50,616 nt of DNA from Clostridia bacterium (GTDB taxonomy: Bacteria > Bacillota > Clostridia > Christensenellales > Borkfalkiaceae). The translations under genes were made by a program, and so were the position numbers. How positions within the stretch are numbered: position 1 is the stretch's first letter; each line of letters starts with the position of its first letter. Under the pieces are notes generated by a model. The model ran no database searches and was not told where the DNA came from. It saw only the letters and a program-made list of their open reading frames with translations. Positions 9,507 through 19,400 of the stretch are shown here, one piece after another. Location: contig CAAGME010000045.1 of assembly GCA_900770945.1 (NCBI GenBank), forward strand, positions 1-50,616, written 5' to 3'.

Positions 9507-10343
9507 ATGAAGTACATATTGTTTAATCCTCGCTCGAACAACAACCGCGGCAAGGCTTCCGCAGAGGAACTCAAGAAAAAGCTCGGCGAGTGCGAGTGCC
9601 AGGACGTGACGAAGCTCAACAGCTACAAAAACTTTTTCGAATACCTCTCGCGTGACGATAAGGTTTATCTCGTCGGCGGAGACGGTACGCTCAACTACTT
9701 TATAAACGAAACGGACGGAACGGAGATTTTGCCCGAGCTTTATTTTTACCCGGCGGGTACGGGCAACGATTTTTTGAAAGACGTTGCGCCCGACAGCAAG
9801 GAGCCGATTAAAATAAACGACTTTTTAAAGAATCTTCCGACGGTAATCGTCAAGGGGCAGGCATATAAATTCATTAACGGTGTGGGCTACGGACTCGACG
9901 GTATGTGCTGCCAGGTAGGCGACGATTTAAAGGCTAAGTCGAATAAGGAAGTCAATTACACTTCCATCGCGCTCAAACAGGTTTTGTACGCGTACAGACC
10001 GAAAAAAGCCAAAGTCACGGTAGACGGCGTTACGAAAGAATACAAAAACGTATGGATTTTGCCGACGATGAAGGGCAAATATTACGGCGGCGGAATGAAA
10101 GTCGCGCCCGATCAGGACAGGAACGACCCCGAGGGCAAGGTTACGACAGTTATCGTTCATTCGTCGTTAAGGCTTAAACTTTTGTTCAACTTCCCGAAAA
10201 TTTTTGCCGGTAAGCATACGGAGCTTCCCATTGTGGATATACTTAAAGGTAAGGAAGTGTCCGTCGAGTACGACAAGCCCACCGCTTTGCAGATAGACGG
10301 CGAAACGATAAGGGACGTTCTCGGCTACACGGTAAAAGCGTAG
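9507..10343 (+). CDS. Diacylglycerol kinase-family lipid kinase
   Basis: A 278-residue soluble or membrane-associated lipid kinase of the DAGK catalytic family (YegS/DgkB/sphingosine-kinase group). The nucleotide-binding signature GGDGT appears at about 52-56 in YLVGGDGTLNYF, and PAGTGNDFLKD follows at about 89-99. Members phosphorylate diacylglycerol or related lipids with ATP, giving phosphatidate for recycling into phospholipid. It is slightly shorter than the usual 290-310 residues. RBS GGAG precedes the ATG. It is the first gene of an operon with an acyltransferase (8-base gap) and a glycosyltransferase fusion, which supports a role in membrane lipid or glycolipid turnover. The exact lipid substrate cannot be read from sequence. 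Confidence 0.87.
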   Translation: MKYILFNPRSNNNRGKASAEELKKKLGECECQDVTKLNSYKNFFEYLSRDDKVYLVGGDGTLNYFINETDGTEILPELYFYPAGTGNDFLKDVAPDSKEPIKINDFLKNLPTVIVKGQAYKFINGVGYGLDGMCCQVGDDLKAKSNKEVNYTSIALKQVLYAYRPKKAKVTVDGVTKEYKNVWILPTMKGKYYGGGMKVAPDQDRNDPEGKVTTVIVHSSLRLKLLFNFPKIFAGKHTELPIVDILKGKEVSVEYDKPTALQIDGETIRDVLGYTVKA

Positions 10344-10351
10344 GTGGCAAA

Positions 10352-11212
10352 ATGATGCTTGTTTTAGACATAGCGTTCTCTTTTGCGCTTGCTTTTCTGC
10401 TTGCTTTTTTCGGCGTTACGCCCGTAAACGCGTGGTATGACGCATATAAGCCGCTGCTTGTGTTTATCGGCGCGTTCGTCGGCTTTTTTGCGGCGTGGAT
10501 TTTCTTCTTGTTCATAATAACGCGGTTCGTGAGCAAGAGTAAACCCGTGGAAAAACCGAGCAGGTTTTTCGTGTGGCTGTTTAATTTTCTCGATAAGTTT
10601 GTTTTGACGATGTGTAACGTAAGAGTAAAATTAAGCGGGTTTGAAAAGCTTAAAAAGGGTAGAACGTACTTTTTCGTGTGCAACCACCGCTCTAACTTCG
10701 ACAATATGATTCTCGCGTCCGTGCTTAAAAAATTCAACGTGATAATGATCAGTAAACCCGAAAACTTCGATATACCGATGGTGGGCGAACTCATACATAA
10801 GATGGGCTATATGCCCGTTAATCGCGAAAACGACCGAGAAGCATTGAAAACGATTATCCTTGCCGCGCGGAAAATGGAGAAAGGACAAAGCGTGCTTGCA
10901 TGCCCCGAGGGAACGCGAAATCATTCGGGTAAAGGCTTGCTTTCCTTTAAGAACGGCGTTTTCAAAATCGCGTACAGGGCAAAAGCCCCGGTTTCGGCGA
11001 TTTGCCTTACGGGTACGGAAAACATACATAAGTATTCGCCGTTTAAACCGAGAAAGGTTTGCGTCGATTTTCTCGACGTGTTCGAATATGAAAATTATTG
11101 CAACTTGAAAACGAGCGAACTCGGCGATAAAGTTCGCGACGAAATGCTTGAAAAAATAAACGAAAGGGAATTAAAAGGTAAGACATGGAAAGAGGATTTG
11201 TCGGCAGCTTAG
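10352..11212 (+). CDS. PlsC-type 1-acyl-glycerol-3-phosphate acyltransferase
   Basis: A 286-residue membrane acyltransferase. Two hydrophobic N-terminal segments (about 2-22 and 30-55) precede the catalytic domain. The H-X4-D motif is in CNHRSNFDN (about 111-119), the glycerophosphate-binding motif is PEGTRNHSGKG (about 186-196), and a third block is IAYRAKAPVSAICLTG. The family transfers an acyl group to lysophosphatidic acid to form phosphatidate. It starts eight bases after the lipid kinase gene and overlaps the next gene by 28 bases, so all three are probably co-translated. The N-terminal hydrophobic part is longer than in minimal PlsC proteins. Confidence 0.88.
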   Translation: MMLVLDIAFSFALAFLLAFFGVTPVNAWYDAYKPLLVFIGAFVGFFAAWIFFLFIITRFVSKSKPVEKPSRFFVWLFNFLDKFVLTMCNVRVKLSGFEKLKKGRTYFFVCNHRSNFDNMILASVLKKFNVIMISKPENFDIPMVGELIHKMGYMPVNRENDREALKTIILAARKMEKGQSVLACPEGTRNHSGKGLLSFKNGVFKIAYRAKAPVSAICLTGTENIHKYSPFKPRKVCVDFLDVFEYENYCNLKTSELGDKVRDEMLEKINERELKGKTWKEDLSAA

Positions 11213-12942
11213 TCGTTATCGTGCCGTGTTACGAGCCGTCCGAAAAGGAATTTGTGCCGTATGCCAAACGACTTATCGACGCGGGAATAAAAAAACTTTT
11301 GATAGTGGACGACGGAAGCGGCGAAAAATACGCGCACGTGTTTTCCAAAGTCGAAAGCTTCGGCGCGGTCGTTATTTCTTATGAAAAAAACGCAGGGAAA
11401 GGTCACGCATTAAAAACGGCTTTTAAGTACTGCAAGGAAAATTTCGACGGCAAAACGGTGTTCGTTACGGCAGATTGCGACGGACAACACACCGTGGAGG
11501 ACGTTTTCCGCGTTGCCGAAATCGCTTGGGAAAAAAGCACGTCCTTTATACTCGGTTCGCGTGATTTTTATAACCCCAACGTTCCCAAAAGAAGCCGCGC
11601 GGGGAATCTTTGGACGAGGCGGGCTTTCAAGGCGTTGTACGGGGTGAAGCTTAACGACACGCAAACGGGGCTTCGCGCGTTCGGGTATTCGTTTTTGGAC
11701 GAACTCATTAAGATTCGCGGCGAAAGATTCGAATACGAAATGAACCAACTTATCGTCCTGCCGAAAAAGGGCGTGGAGATAACGGAAGTGCCGATAGAAA
11801 CCATTTATCGCGAAAAATCGGACGACGTGGAAAAGGTTTCGCACTACAGAACTTTGCGCGACAGCAGCAGGGTTTTCTTCGTGCTTATGAGCAACATCAG
11901 CTGGTACGCCGTATCGGGTATAGTGTCCGCGCTTTTGGATATGGGCGCGTTCTACGTTTTCTTCAAGTACGTTTACAACGGGCTTTCGTCCGTTCTTCAA
12001 ACGCTTTACGCAACCATAACGGCGCGCGTGATTTCCTCCATATTCAACTCGATTTTTAACTTCAAAGTCGTGTTTAAGGGTAAGTCCCCGTCATGCTTTG
12101 TGCGGTATTACATGCTGTGGACGGTGCAACTTGCGGCTTCGTTCGGGGTGGCTAAGCTTTGGGAATTCATAATTCCGAGTACCTTCTGGCTTACCGCGCT
12201 AAAAGGAATCTGCGATATGCTTATCGCCATACTTTCTTACCAGATACAGTGCAATTGGGTGTTCAAGGATAAGCACACGAAAACTAATTTTTACGGTCCG
12301 TTCGCGCGCGTCGGCAGATTTTTTATGAATATGTTTATGCGCCCGAGATACACTTCCGCGGTGTCGCTTCCCGAAACGGGCGTGATGTACGTTTGCCGTC
12401 ACCTTAACATGCACGGACCCATCACCGTTACCCGCAATCTCGGCTTCGATACTCACCTTATGGTGTACAACGTATTCTTTTCGTTCGGGTCGGCGTATAA
12501 GCATTATTCACGCATAACTTACGCAAAGAACGGCAAATCCACGTTAAAAAGCAAAATAAAGGCGTTTTTCGTGTCGTTATTCGTACCGAGAACGATGAAG
12601 TCCACAAAGGCTATTCCCGTTTACCGCAAGGATACGCGGGCGATAACAACGCTGAAAAACACGGTGAAGTACCTTGAACAGGACGAAAGCGTGTGCGTTT
12701 TCCCGGATATCGAATACAAGGCGGGCGAAGAAAAAAGCAGCGATATTTACAAGGGCTTTTTGATAATCGAAAAAATGTACTTTAAGCGCACGGGCAAGCA
12801 CGTCAAGTTCGTGCCGATAGTTATCGACGAAGAAAACGCCTGCATCGTGGAACGCCGCCCGATAGTTTTTAGCGGAGAAATGCCTTTCGACGAAGAAATG
12901 CCGATCGTTGCCGAAAAGATAAAAGAAGCGATTGGAGACTGA
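11185..12942 (+). CDS. Fusion: family 2 glycosyltransferase, GtrA membrane domain, degenerate acyltransferase-like domain
   Basis: A 585-residue three-part protein. About 1-220 is a GT2 domain of the dolichol-phosphate-mannose synthase type: VIVPCYEPS at the start, IVDDGSGE, and the metal-binding region TADCDGQH. About 230-375 is a GtrA-like segment with four hydrophobic helices (ISWYAVSGIVSALLDMGAFY onward), the family linked to moving lipid-linked sugars across the membrane. About 390-585 resembles PlsC acyltransferases but lacks the H-X4-D Asp (RHLNMHGPI) and has FPDIEYKAG where PEGTR is expected. GT2-GtrA fusions are known; the third domain is unusual. A glycolipid or undecaprenyl-phosphate-sugar product is plausible (inference). 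The ATG at 11185 overlaps the upstream gene and is preceded by AAAAGG. Confidence 0.82.
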   Translation: MERGFVGSLVVIVPCYEPSEKEFVPYAKRLIDAGIKKLLIVDDGSGEKYAHVFSKVESFGAVVISYEKNAGKGHALKTAFKYCKENFDGKTVFVTADCDGQHTVEDVFRVAEIAWEKSTSFILGSRDFYNPNVPKRSRAGNLWTRRAFKALYGVKLNDTQTGLRAFGYSFLDELIKIRGERFEYEMNQLIVLPKKGVEITEVPIETIYREKSDDVEKVSHYRTLRDSSRVFFVLMSNISWYAVSGIVSALLDMGAFYVFFKYVYNGLSSVLQTLYATITARVISSIFNSIFNFKVVFKGKSPSCFVRYYMLWTVQLAASFGVAKLWEFIIPSTFWLTALKGICDMLIAILSYQIQCNWVFKDKHTKTNFYGPFARVGRFFMNMFMRPRYTSAVSLPETGVMYVCRHLNMHGPITVTRNLGFDTHLMVYNVFFSFGSAYKHYSRITYAKNGKSTLKSKIKAFFVSLFVPRTMKSTKAIPVYRKDTRAITTLKNTVKYLEQDESVCVFPDIEYKAGEEKSSDIYKGFLIIEKMYFKRTGKHVKFVPIVIDEENACIVERRPIVFSGEMPFDEEMPIVAEKIKEAIGD

Positions 12943-12994
12943 GTAATATGCGGGCTTTGCCCGCTCGATATTTGCGCCGATGGCGCTTCGCTTA

Positions 12995-13193
12995 GTTGAA
13001 AATTGAGAGTTGAAAGTTGAAAATTGCGGACGAATTATAAAATATTTTTAATTCGCTTTCGCTCGCACTTTATGTGCGAATATCGATTGCCGCAAACGGC
13101 AATCGATATTCACGCTCCGCGTGAGTGAGCTTAGAGGACGAATTGAAAGTTAAAAAATAGCCGATAAGTAACTTTCAACTTTCAATTTTCAAC
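12995..13193. repeat. MITE-like palindromic element with 24-bp inverted ends
   Basis: The 24 bases at 12995-13018 and 13170-13193 are reverse complements with one mismatch; both are built from GTTGAAA/TTTCAAC units. Inside are a 7-bp repeat CGAATTA (13031-13037) / TAATTCG (13049-13055) and a perfect 15-bp hairpin, 13078-13092 against 13097-13111, with loop CAAA. There is no coding capacity. The nested layout resembles a miniature inverted-repeat or REP-type element; mobility is inferred. Confidence 0.55.
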
Positions 13194-13250
13194 TTTGAAT
13201 TTTCAATAAGTCCGCCTATAAGCGCGTTAATCGATGTTTTTACTCTTTAC

Positions 13251-13274
13251 GCCGCTTTTAAAGGCGGCTTTTTT
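13251..13274 (+). terminator. Terminator of the lipid operon
   Basis: GCCGCTTT pairs with AAAGGCGGC (one bulged base) and runs straight into TTTTTT. It lies about 310 bases after the last stop codon, so the palindromic element would be inside the 3-prime untranslated RNA. Confidence 0.65.
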
Positions 13275-13372
13275 GTTGCGGCAAATAAAATTTTCGTGAC
13301 AAAATCGTCGTTTTGCGTTCATAAATTCACCGAAAATTCACTTTAAAATATGATATTTTTTTTAAAAGAGCA

Positions 13373-13401
13373 TTGACAAAGGCGAAGTTTAATTATATAA
13401 T
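13373..13401 (+). promoter_or_regulatory. Consensus promoter of the giant repeat protein gene
   Basis: TTGACA (13373-13378), a 17-base spacer and TATAAT (13396-13401): a perfect sigma-A match at both hexamers. The coding start is about 60 bases downstream, with AGGAGAG as the ribosome site. The gene is therefore probably well expressed. Confidence 0.85.
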
Positions 13402-13462
13402 AAAAATAGTCATAATCTATTTATAGGGCAATATTTTAAGTTTTGCCCGTAGGAGAGAACTT

Positions 13463-16400
13463 ATGAGCGGTCTTTTCAGAAGATTTACGGCATTTTTACT
13501 CGGCATGCTTTTCGGCGTCGTTTCGCTTATCGGCGGAGTGGGCGTCGGGGTTTATTGGGCGTACAAAAACGTCAAGCCGCTTCGCGGCATCGAAGAGCCT
13601 ATCGGCGACATTAAAAATTCGACGATAGAACAGCTTGCCGAACTTGTCGTTCAAGCGACCAAAAACCCGAACGAATATACGCTTGCGCGCATCGAAAAGG
13701 AATACGGACTCGATATCGCGGGCGTACTTAAAACGGCGGGGGTTGACGTTTCCGCAACGAAGGACAACGACCTTAAAGCACTTGAAAACGTTTCCATACT
13801 TTCGTTTTTGTCCGGTATGGATAAGTTTTTGGGCAGCATAAGAGTCAGAGCTTTGTACGTGTTCATTCCGACCGTTACGGGGCAATCGCTCGACGACCTT
13901 TTGAGCCGCGAAGCGCAGGCGACCTTGGGCGATTTGACCGTTTGGGAACTTATAAATTCCGCGGAAGGTTCCGAAGAACTCGGATTTTTATCCGCGATAA
14001 AAAAGCTTAAACTCGGCTCGCTCCTTCCCTCCGTGTTCGACGCTGCTTACGACGAAGCCGCACATAAATACACTTATTCCGTCAAGGGGGATTCGGCTTC
14101 TCAGCTCGGTATTCTCAATCTTGTGGCGGACGTGGAGTTCGGCGCGATAATCGACGTTGCCTCCGGCGCGGACGTCGTGACGGAACTTGTAGAAGGCGAT
14201 CTTTTAACGATAGGCAAAATGAAGATAGCCGAAGTTCTCGATACGGTCGCTTCCGTCACCGGCAAGGAAATCGCGGACGAAATCGCAAAATACACCCGCA
14301 CGTTCGGTTCTCTCGAAGTTCGCGATCTGTTCCTTAAAAACGAAGCGGGCAAATACGTGTTTAACGCCGATAAGCTTATTTCGAGCGTGGAACTCGGTTA
14401 CGTTGTCGGCTACGAAAAGGGCGACGACGGCGAATGGGTCGATAAGGACGGCAAAAAAGCGGACGGGCTTCTCGGCGTGCTTGCCAAGCTCAATATAGGC
14501 GACGTTCTAAAAGGCGACGGCGACGTTATCAAAACGATTGAAGCGGTTGCGGGCGACATGACGATAGAAACGGTCTTTAAAACCTTTATGGACGAAGACA
14601 AAATTCCTCTTATCGTCAAAAAGCTCGGGCAGATGACCGTTTCCAGCATAATAGGCAGCGGTACGGACCGTATTCTCGACAGAATTTTAGAAAACTTGAA
14701 CCTCGGGTTGTCGGAAATAACGCTTCGCGACGCGCTGAGCGACATTCTCCCCGAAAAGGCTAAGGACTTTATAGAATCCAACGCGCTTCTCAACGGGCTT
14801 TGCGATTTGAGATTCGGCGACCTCATAAGGGAAAAGGAAGATTACACGCTCGACACTTTTGTGACCGCACTCGAAAACGCTATCGGCAAGATTCGCCTCG
14901 GCGACGTTGTCGGATTAAAATACGAGAACGGCAAATGGAATTGCAACGAATTCCTCGGTATCTTAATGGATAAGACGCTCGGCGACTTCCTTAACATAAC
15001 GAGAGCCAAAAACCCGACGGACGTTATCAACGACGTTTTGGGCAACGTTACTTTCGGCGACTTCTTCGGCGCGGCGTTCGGCTACACGGAAGTTGACGGA
15101 ATTTATCAGAAAGACGGCGAAAAGGTAACGAAGAACTTCGACGAAAACTTCCTCGATATGAAGATTGCCGACCTTGTCGTTACGATTGCGACAGGCAAAG
15201 AACAGGGCGGCGTAAAAGCGAACGTAAAAGCTCTCACTCTCGGCGACTTTTATTACGCGCTCGCTCACGCAATTCCCTTTAAGCCCGAATGGGCTTCTTA
15301 CGACGAAGCCGAGGGCAAAGTTTACATAGACAACGAATTCAAAAACCTTTCCAAGCTCGTTCTTAACCTTAACGTGGACGAAGTTTACCACAACTATAAG
15401 AGTTGGGAATTCTGGAAGGAAAAGACCGGCGTTATAAAGGTCGGCGACATTATCGGATTCGTTCTCAACAAATACACCCCCGTCAAAGCCGAATTAAGCG
15501 GCAGCGACTGGGTGGTTACTTCCGACGTATTGAAAGATTCAATAGCTTCGGTACTCAATATCGAATTTAAGGATATCTATTCCGGCGACTGGGAAGCCCT
15601 CGTGAGAAAGGCTTTCGGCGGAATGACGATAGGCGATATCCTCCGCAACTTCGTACCCGAAAAGTATGAAGACAATCCCTTTATCGCGGCGACGTATAAA
15701 ATTTCAATCGACGGCGTTCTCGATATCTGGGAAAGCAAAACGGGCAGAAAAGCCGCGCTTTACGACTATATCGCAGATATTTACGGCAACGTAACCGTAG
15801 GCGACGCGGTTGACAACTTCTGGACGGGCTGGAAGGATATCGACGCGCTCAAAACCGTTTTTGAAATCAAGGTTTCCGATTATGCCGGCGTTTTGTTGGG
15901 TCAGAGAAGCATAGAAGCCGTTTTCGGCGACATTTCGGTAAAAGACCTAACGGACGACCTCATACCCGAAAAGTATAAAACGAACAAAATCGTTATCGCA
16001 TTATCCTCTCTCTCCGTAAAGGACGTACTCGACCTCACGGACGGAGGAGTAACAAAGGAAAAGGCGAACAACCTCGTCGCGGCGAAATTCGGCGACGCGA
16101 ACATCGGCGACGCGATCGCGCTCTTCTACGACAAGTGGGCGGACGTATCCGCGTTGAGCGAAGTCGGTTTGATAAAGATTGCCGACATCTCGTCTATGCT
16201 TTGCGGCTTTAAGCCCGTTTCCGAACTTTTGTCAAACGTGACGGTTGGCGGCTTGCTCGGCGATATCGTACCCGAAAAGTACGAAAGCAACGAATTCGTC
16301 AAAGCGGCGTACACGATTAACGTCGGCGAGGTGATAGAACTTATCGCTAAGTTCGACAAGGATAAGCTTTATAATAAGATAGAAGAAAAATTCGGCGAAG

Positions 16401-19400
16401 TGGCTTTCGGCAGCGTGATATCTCTCTTCTACTCCGATTGGGCGCTCGTTTCCCCGCTTAACGCGCTCGGCTCCATCAAAATTACCGATTACGCGGCGGT
16501 GCTTCTCGGCAAAAAGAGCGCGGAGAAGGTGTTCGGCGGAATAACGGTAGGCGAACTCATAGAATCATTCGTACCCGATAAGTACGAAAACAACGAGTTC
16601 GTCAAAGCCGTTTACGACGTTACCGTCGGCGGAATAGTACGCTACACTGCGGACTTTATAAAAACGAAGGACTTCAATCCTATTTACGAAAGAGTCGGCA
16701 AACAGCTCGACGGCATTATTCTCGGCAGCGCAATCGCTCTCTTCTACCCCGATTGGGCGGCTAACTCCGCTTTAAGGGCTGTGGGCGACATTCTCTTCAC
16801 CGATTACCTCGATATGTTCGTCGGCAAAAAGTCGATTGACGCAACCGTCGGCGCGATAACGTTCGGAGAACTTCTCGGTTCGTTTATTCCCGACAAGTAT
16901 GAGGACAACGAACTTGTAAAAGCCGTTTACGCGGTGACGGTAAGCAACGTTATAAACATCGTTGCGGACTTTGTCAAGACGAAGGACGGCAACGCGCTTT
17001 TCGACGATATTTACGCCTTGTTCGGCACAGTTCCGACGGGAAGCATTGTAGAACTTTTCTACGCCGATTACGAAAAGATAAGCCCGCTTAAAACGGCAGG
17101 CGAAATCGCCGTGATGGATTATCTCTCGTTCGCGCTCGGCAAAAAGAGTGCGGAAGCGGTGTTCGGCGGCGTTACGGTCGGAGGACTTATTAAGTCCTTT
17201 ATGCCCGAAAAGTGGAACGGAAACAAGTTTGTTGCCAACACTTACGATATTTCCGTAAAAGGCATTATCGATATAATAACCGACAAAACCGATAAAAAAG
17301 CTGCGGTATACGATTATCTCGTTACCGTTTACGGCGACACTTCTTTCGGCGACATCGTTTCTCTCTTTACGGATAAGTACACCGAGCTTTCCGTTACCAA
17401 ATCGATTTGTTCGTTGGAACTTTGCGACGTTGCTGGAATATTCCTCGGTAAAAAATCCGTGTCCGGCGCGCTCGAAAAGATAACTCTCGGCGACTTGCTC
17501 GGCGATATCGTACCCGATAAGTATGACGACAACGAATTCGTAAAAGCCGTGTACGGCGTAACCGTAGGCGGAATAGTGGCGGACGTTGCAACAACCGTAA
17601 AGGACAAAAACGCAGACGCTATATATAATAGGATAACGGAAAAATTCGACGGAGTTGCTCTCGGTAGCGCGATTTCGCTCTTCTACGATAAGTGGGCGTC
17701 TAACTCCGCGCTTAACGTTATAGGCAGCGTTACGATTCCCGATTACGTTGGTTTGGCACTCGAAAAGAAGTCCGTAGAGGCTGTTTTCGGAGCGACGACG
17801 ATAGGCGACGTTGTAAGCGGATTTATCAAGAAAGACGAAGTCAAGCAGTCGGCGGTCATGAAGGCTTTGTTTGCCGTAAGCGTGAACGATATTATCGATT
17901 GCTCTACCGGTAAAATCACGTTTAAGGATTTGACTTTCGACAAGCTCGGCGAGCTTTCGGTAAACGACGTACAGGAACTTATCAATTCAATCGCAGGCAC
18001 TTCCTTTGACGTTGCGGCGGAAGCTCCTTACGGCAAAGACGCCGTAAGAAAGATTCTTTCCGTCAAGCTCAACGACTTCAGGAAAGGCTTCAAAGACGGC
18101 GTTAAGAGTATATGCGCTTCGATAAGCGTAGGCGACGCCGCCGCGGATATCGTCAAAAAGGTCGCGGACAGACTCGGCGTCAACCAGGAGTACGAACTCG
18201 TGGACGGCAAGTACGTCGTAACCGGCGGATTTGACGTTCTCATGAACGATTATTACAACATTACCCTTTACGAACTCGTTAAAAACGCAACTAACTTAGG
18301 CTGGATAAAGGGTAAGATAAACAAGCCGTTCGGCGCGTATCTTAAAGACGTAATGACGGTTGTCGCGAACAAGATGCCCGCATTCTATTCGGGCAGCGTA
18401 TCCTTCGACGGCGAAACTTACGCGGCGACAGGCACGTATTCGGCTCTTCTCGAAGCTGTTCTTAACGTTACGCCCAAAGCGGTTTACGACGGATTAAAGG
18501 CTAACGGCAGCGATTACGTGTTCGGCGACGAAATGTTCGGCAAAGTAATGCTCGGCTATATCTTCGACGGCGGCAACAACACTTACTCGGAAGGCAAGTG
18601 GCTCGATAAGGACGGCGCGGAATACGACTTCGGCGCAGGCGCGGAAGGCGTACTCAAAAAGACGATGTACTCGCTCACCGTCGGCGGCATTATGACCGGC
18701 AACGCTTACACGATAATTCTCGACGCCGTTAAGGACGTTCAGGTCGGCGAAGTTTTAGGTTACACCTACGATGAAACGACTAACGTCTGGATGGATGGCG
18801 AAACGGAAGTTAAAGGCGTTCTCGGCAAAGTCGCAAGCGAAAAGGTAGGCAACCTCAATATGACGACCATCGACGGCTGGAAGATAGGCGAAATCTTAGG
18901 TTACACCTACGACGAAGCCACGAACACCTGGAAGAACGGCGGAACGACCGTCACGGGCGTTATGGCTAAGATGGCTTTTGAAACGATAGGCGACCTCGAC
19001 AACCTCGAAGCGACAGTCAAAGGCTGGACGATAACCGACGTTTTAGGCGAAACTGCGGTAAACGGCAACAAGGTTCTCAAAATCGTAGGCAATACCCCGA
19101 TAGGCAACCTTGCAAGCGGTATCGACAACGTGACGATAGGCGAAATAATGGGTTATACCTACGACGAAACGACTAACACCTGGAAAGACTCCGAAAATAA
19201 AGCAGCCGAGGGCGTTGTGCTTGCTCTTGCCGACTTGAAGGTAGGTGAAATAACGGGCAAAGTGATTCAGGATAAGGTCAACAAGATGAAAGTCAAGAGC
19301 CTTATCAAAACGGAAGGCACGCCGATGTCGCTTTTAGCAGACGACGTAACCGTCGAGAACGCGGCGACAAAAATGCAGGAAAGACTGCAAACGGCAACCA

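Larger units (their letters stand above)
12943..13462. other. Intergenic region with palindromic element, terminator and promoter
   Basis: No open frame here looks like a gene. From left to right it holds a GC-rich tail after the glycosyltransferase gene, a large inverted-repeat element (12995-13193), a terminator hairpin (13251-13274), an AT-rich segment, and a near-perfect promoter (13373-13401) for the 2048-residue repeat protein. Confidence 0.75.

Noticed and set aside
12995..13206. Possible CRISPR array from repeated GTTGAAA/TTTCAAC units
   Set aside because: The units are short, irregularly spaced and arranged as an inverted pair, without spacers of constant length, and no cas gene is near.
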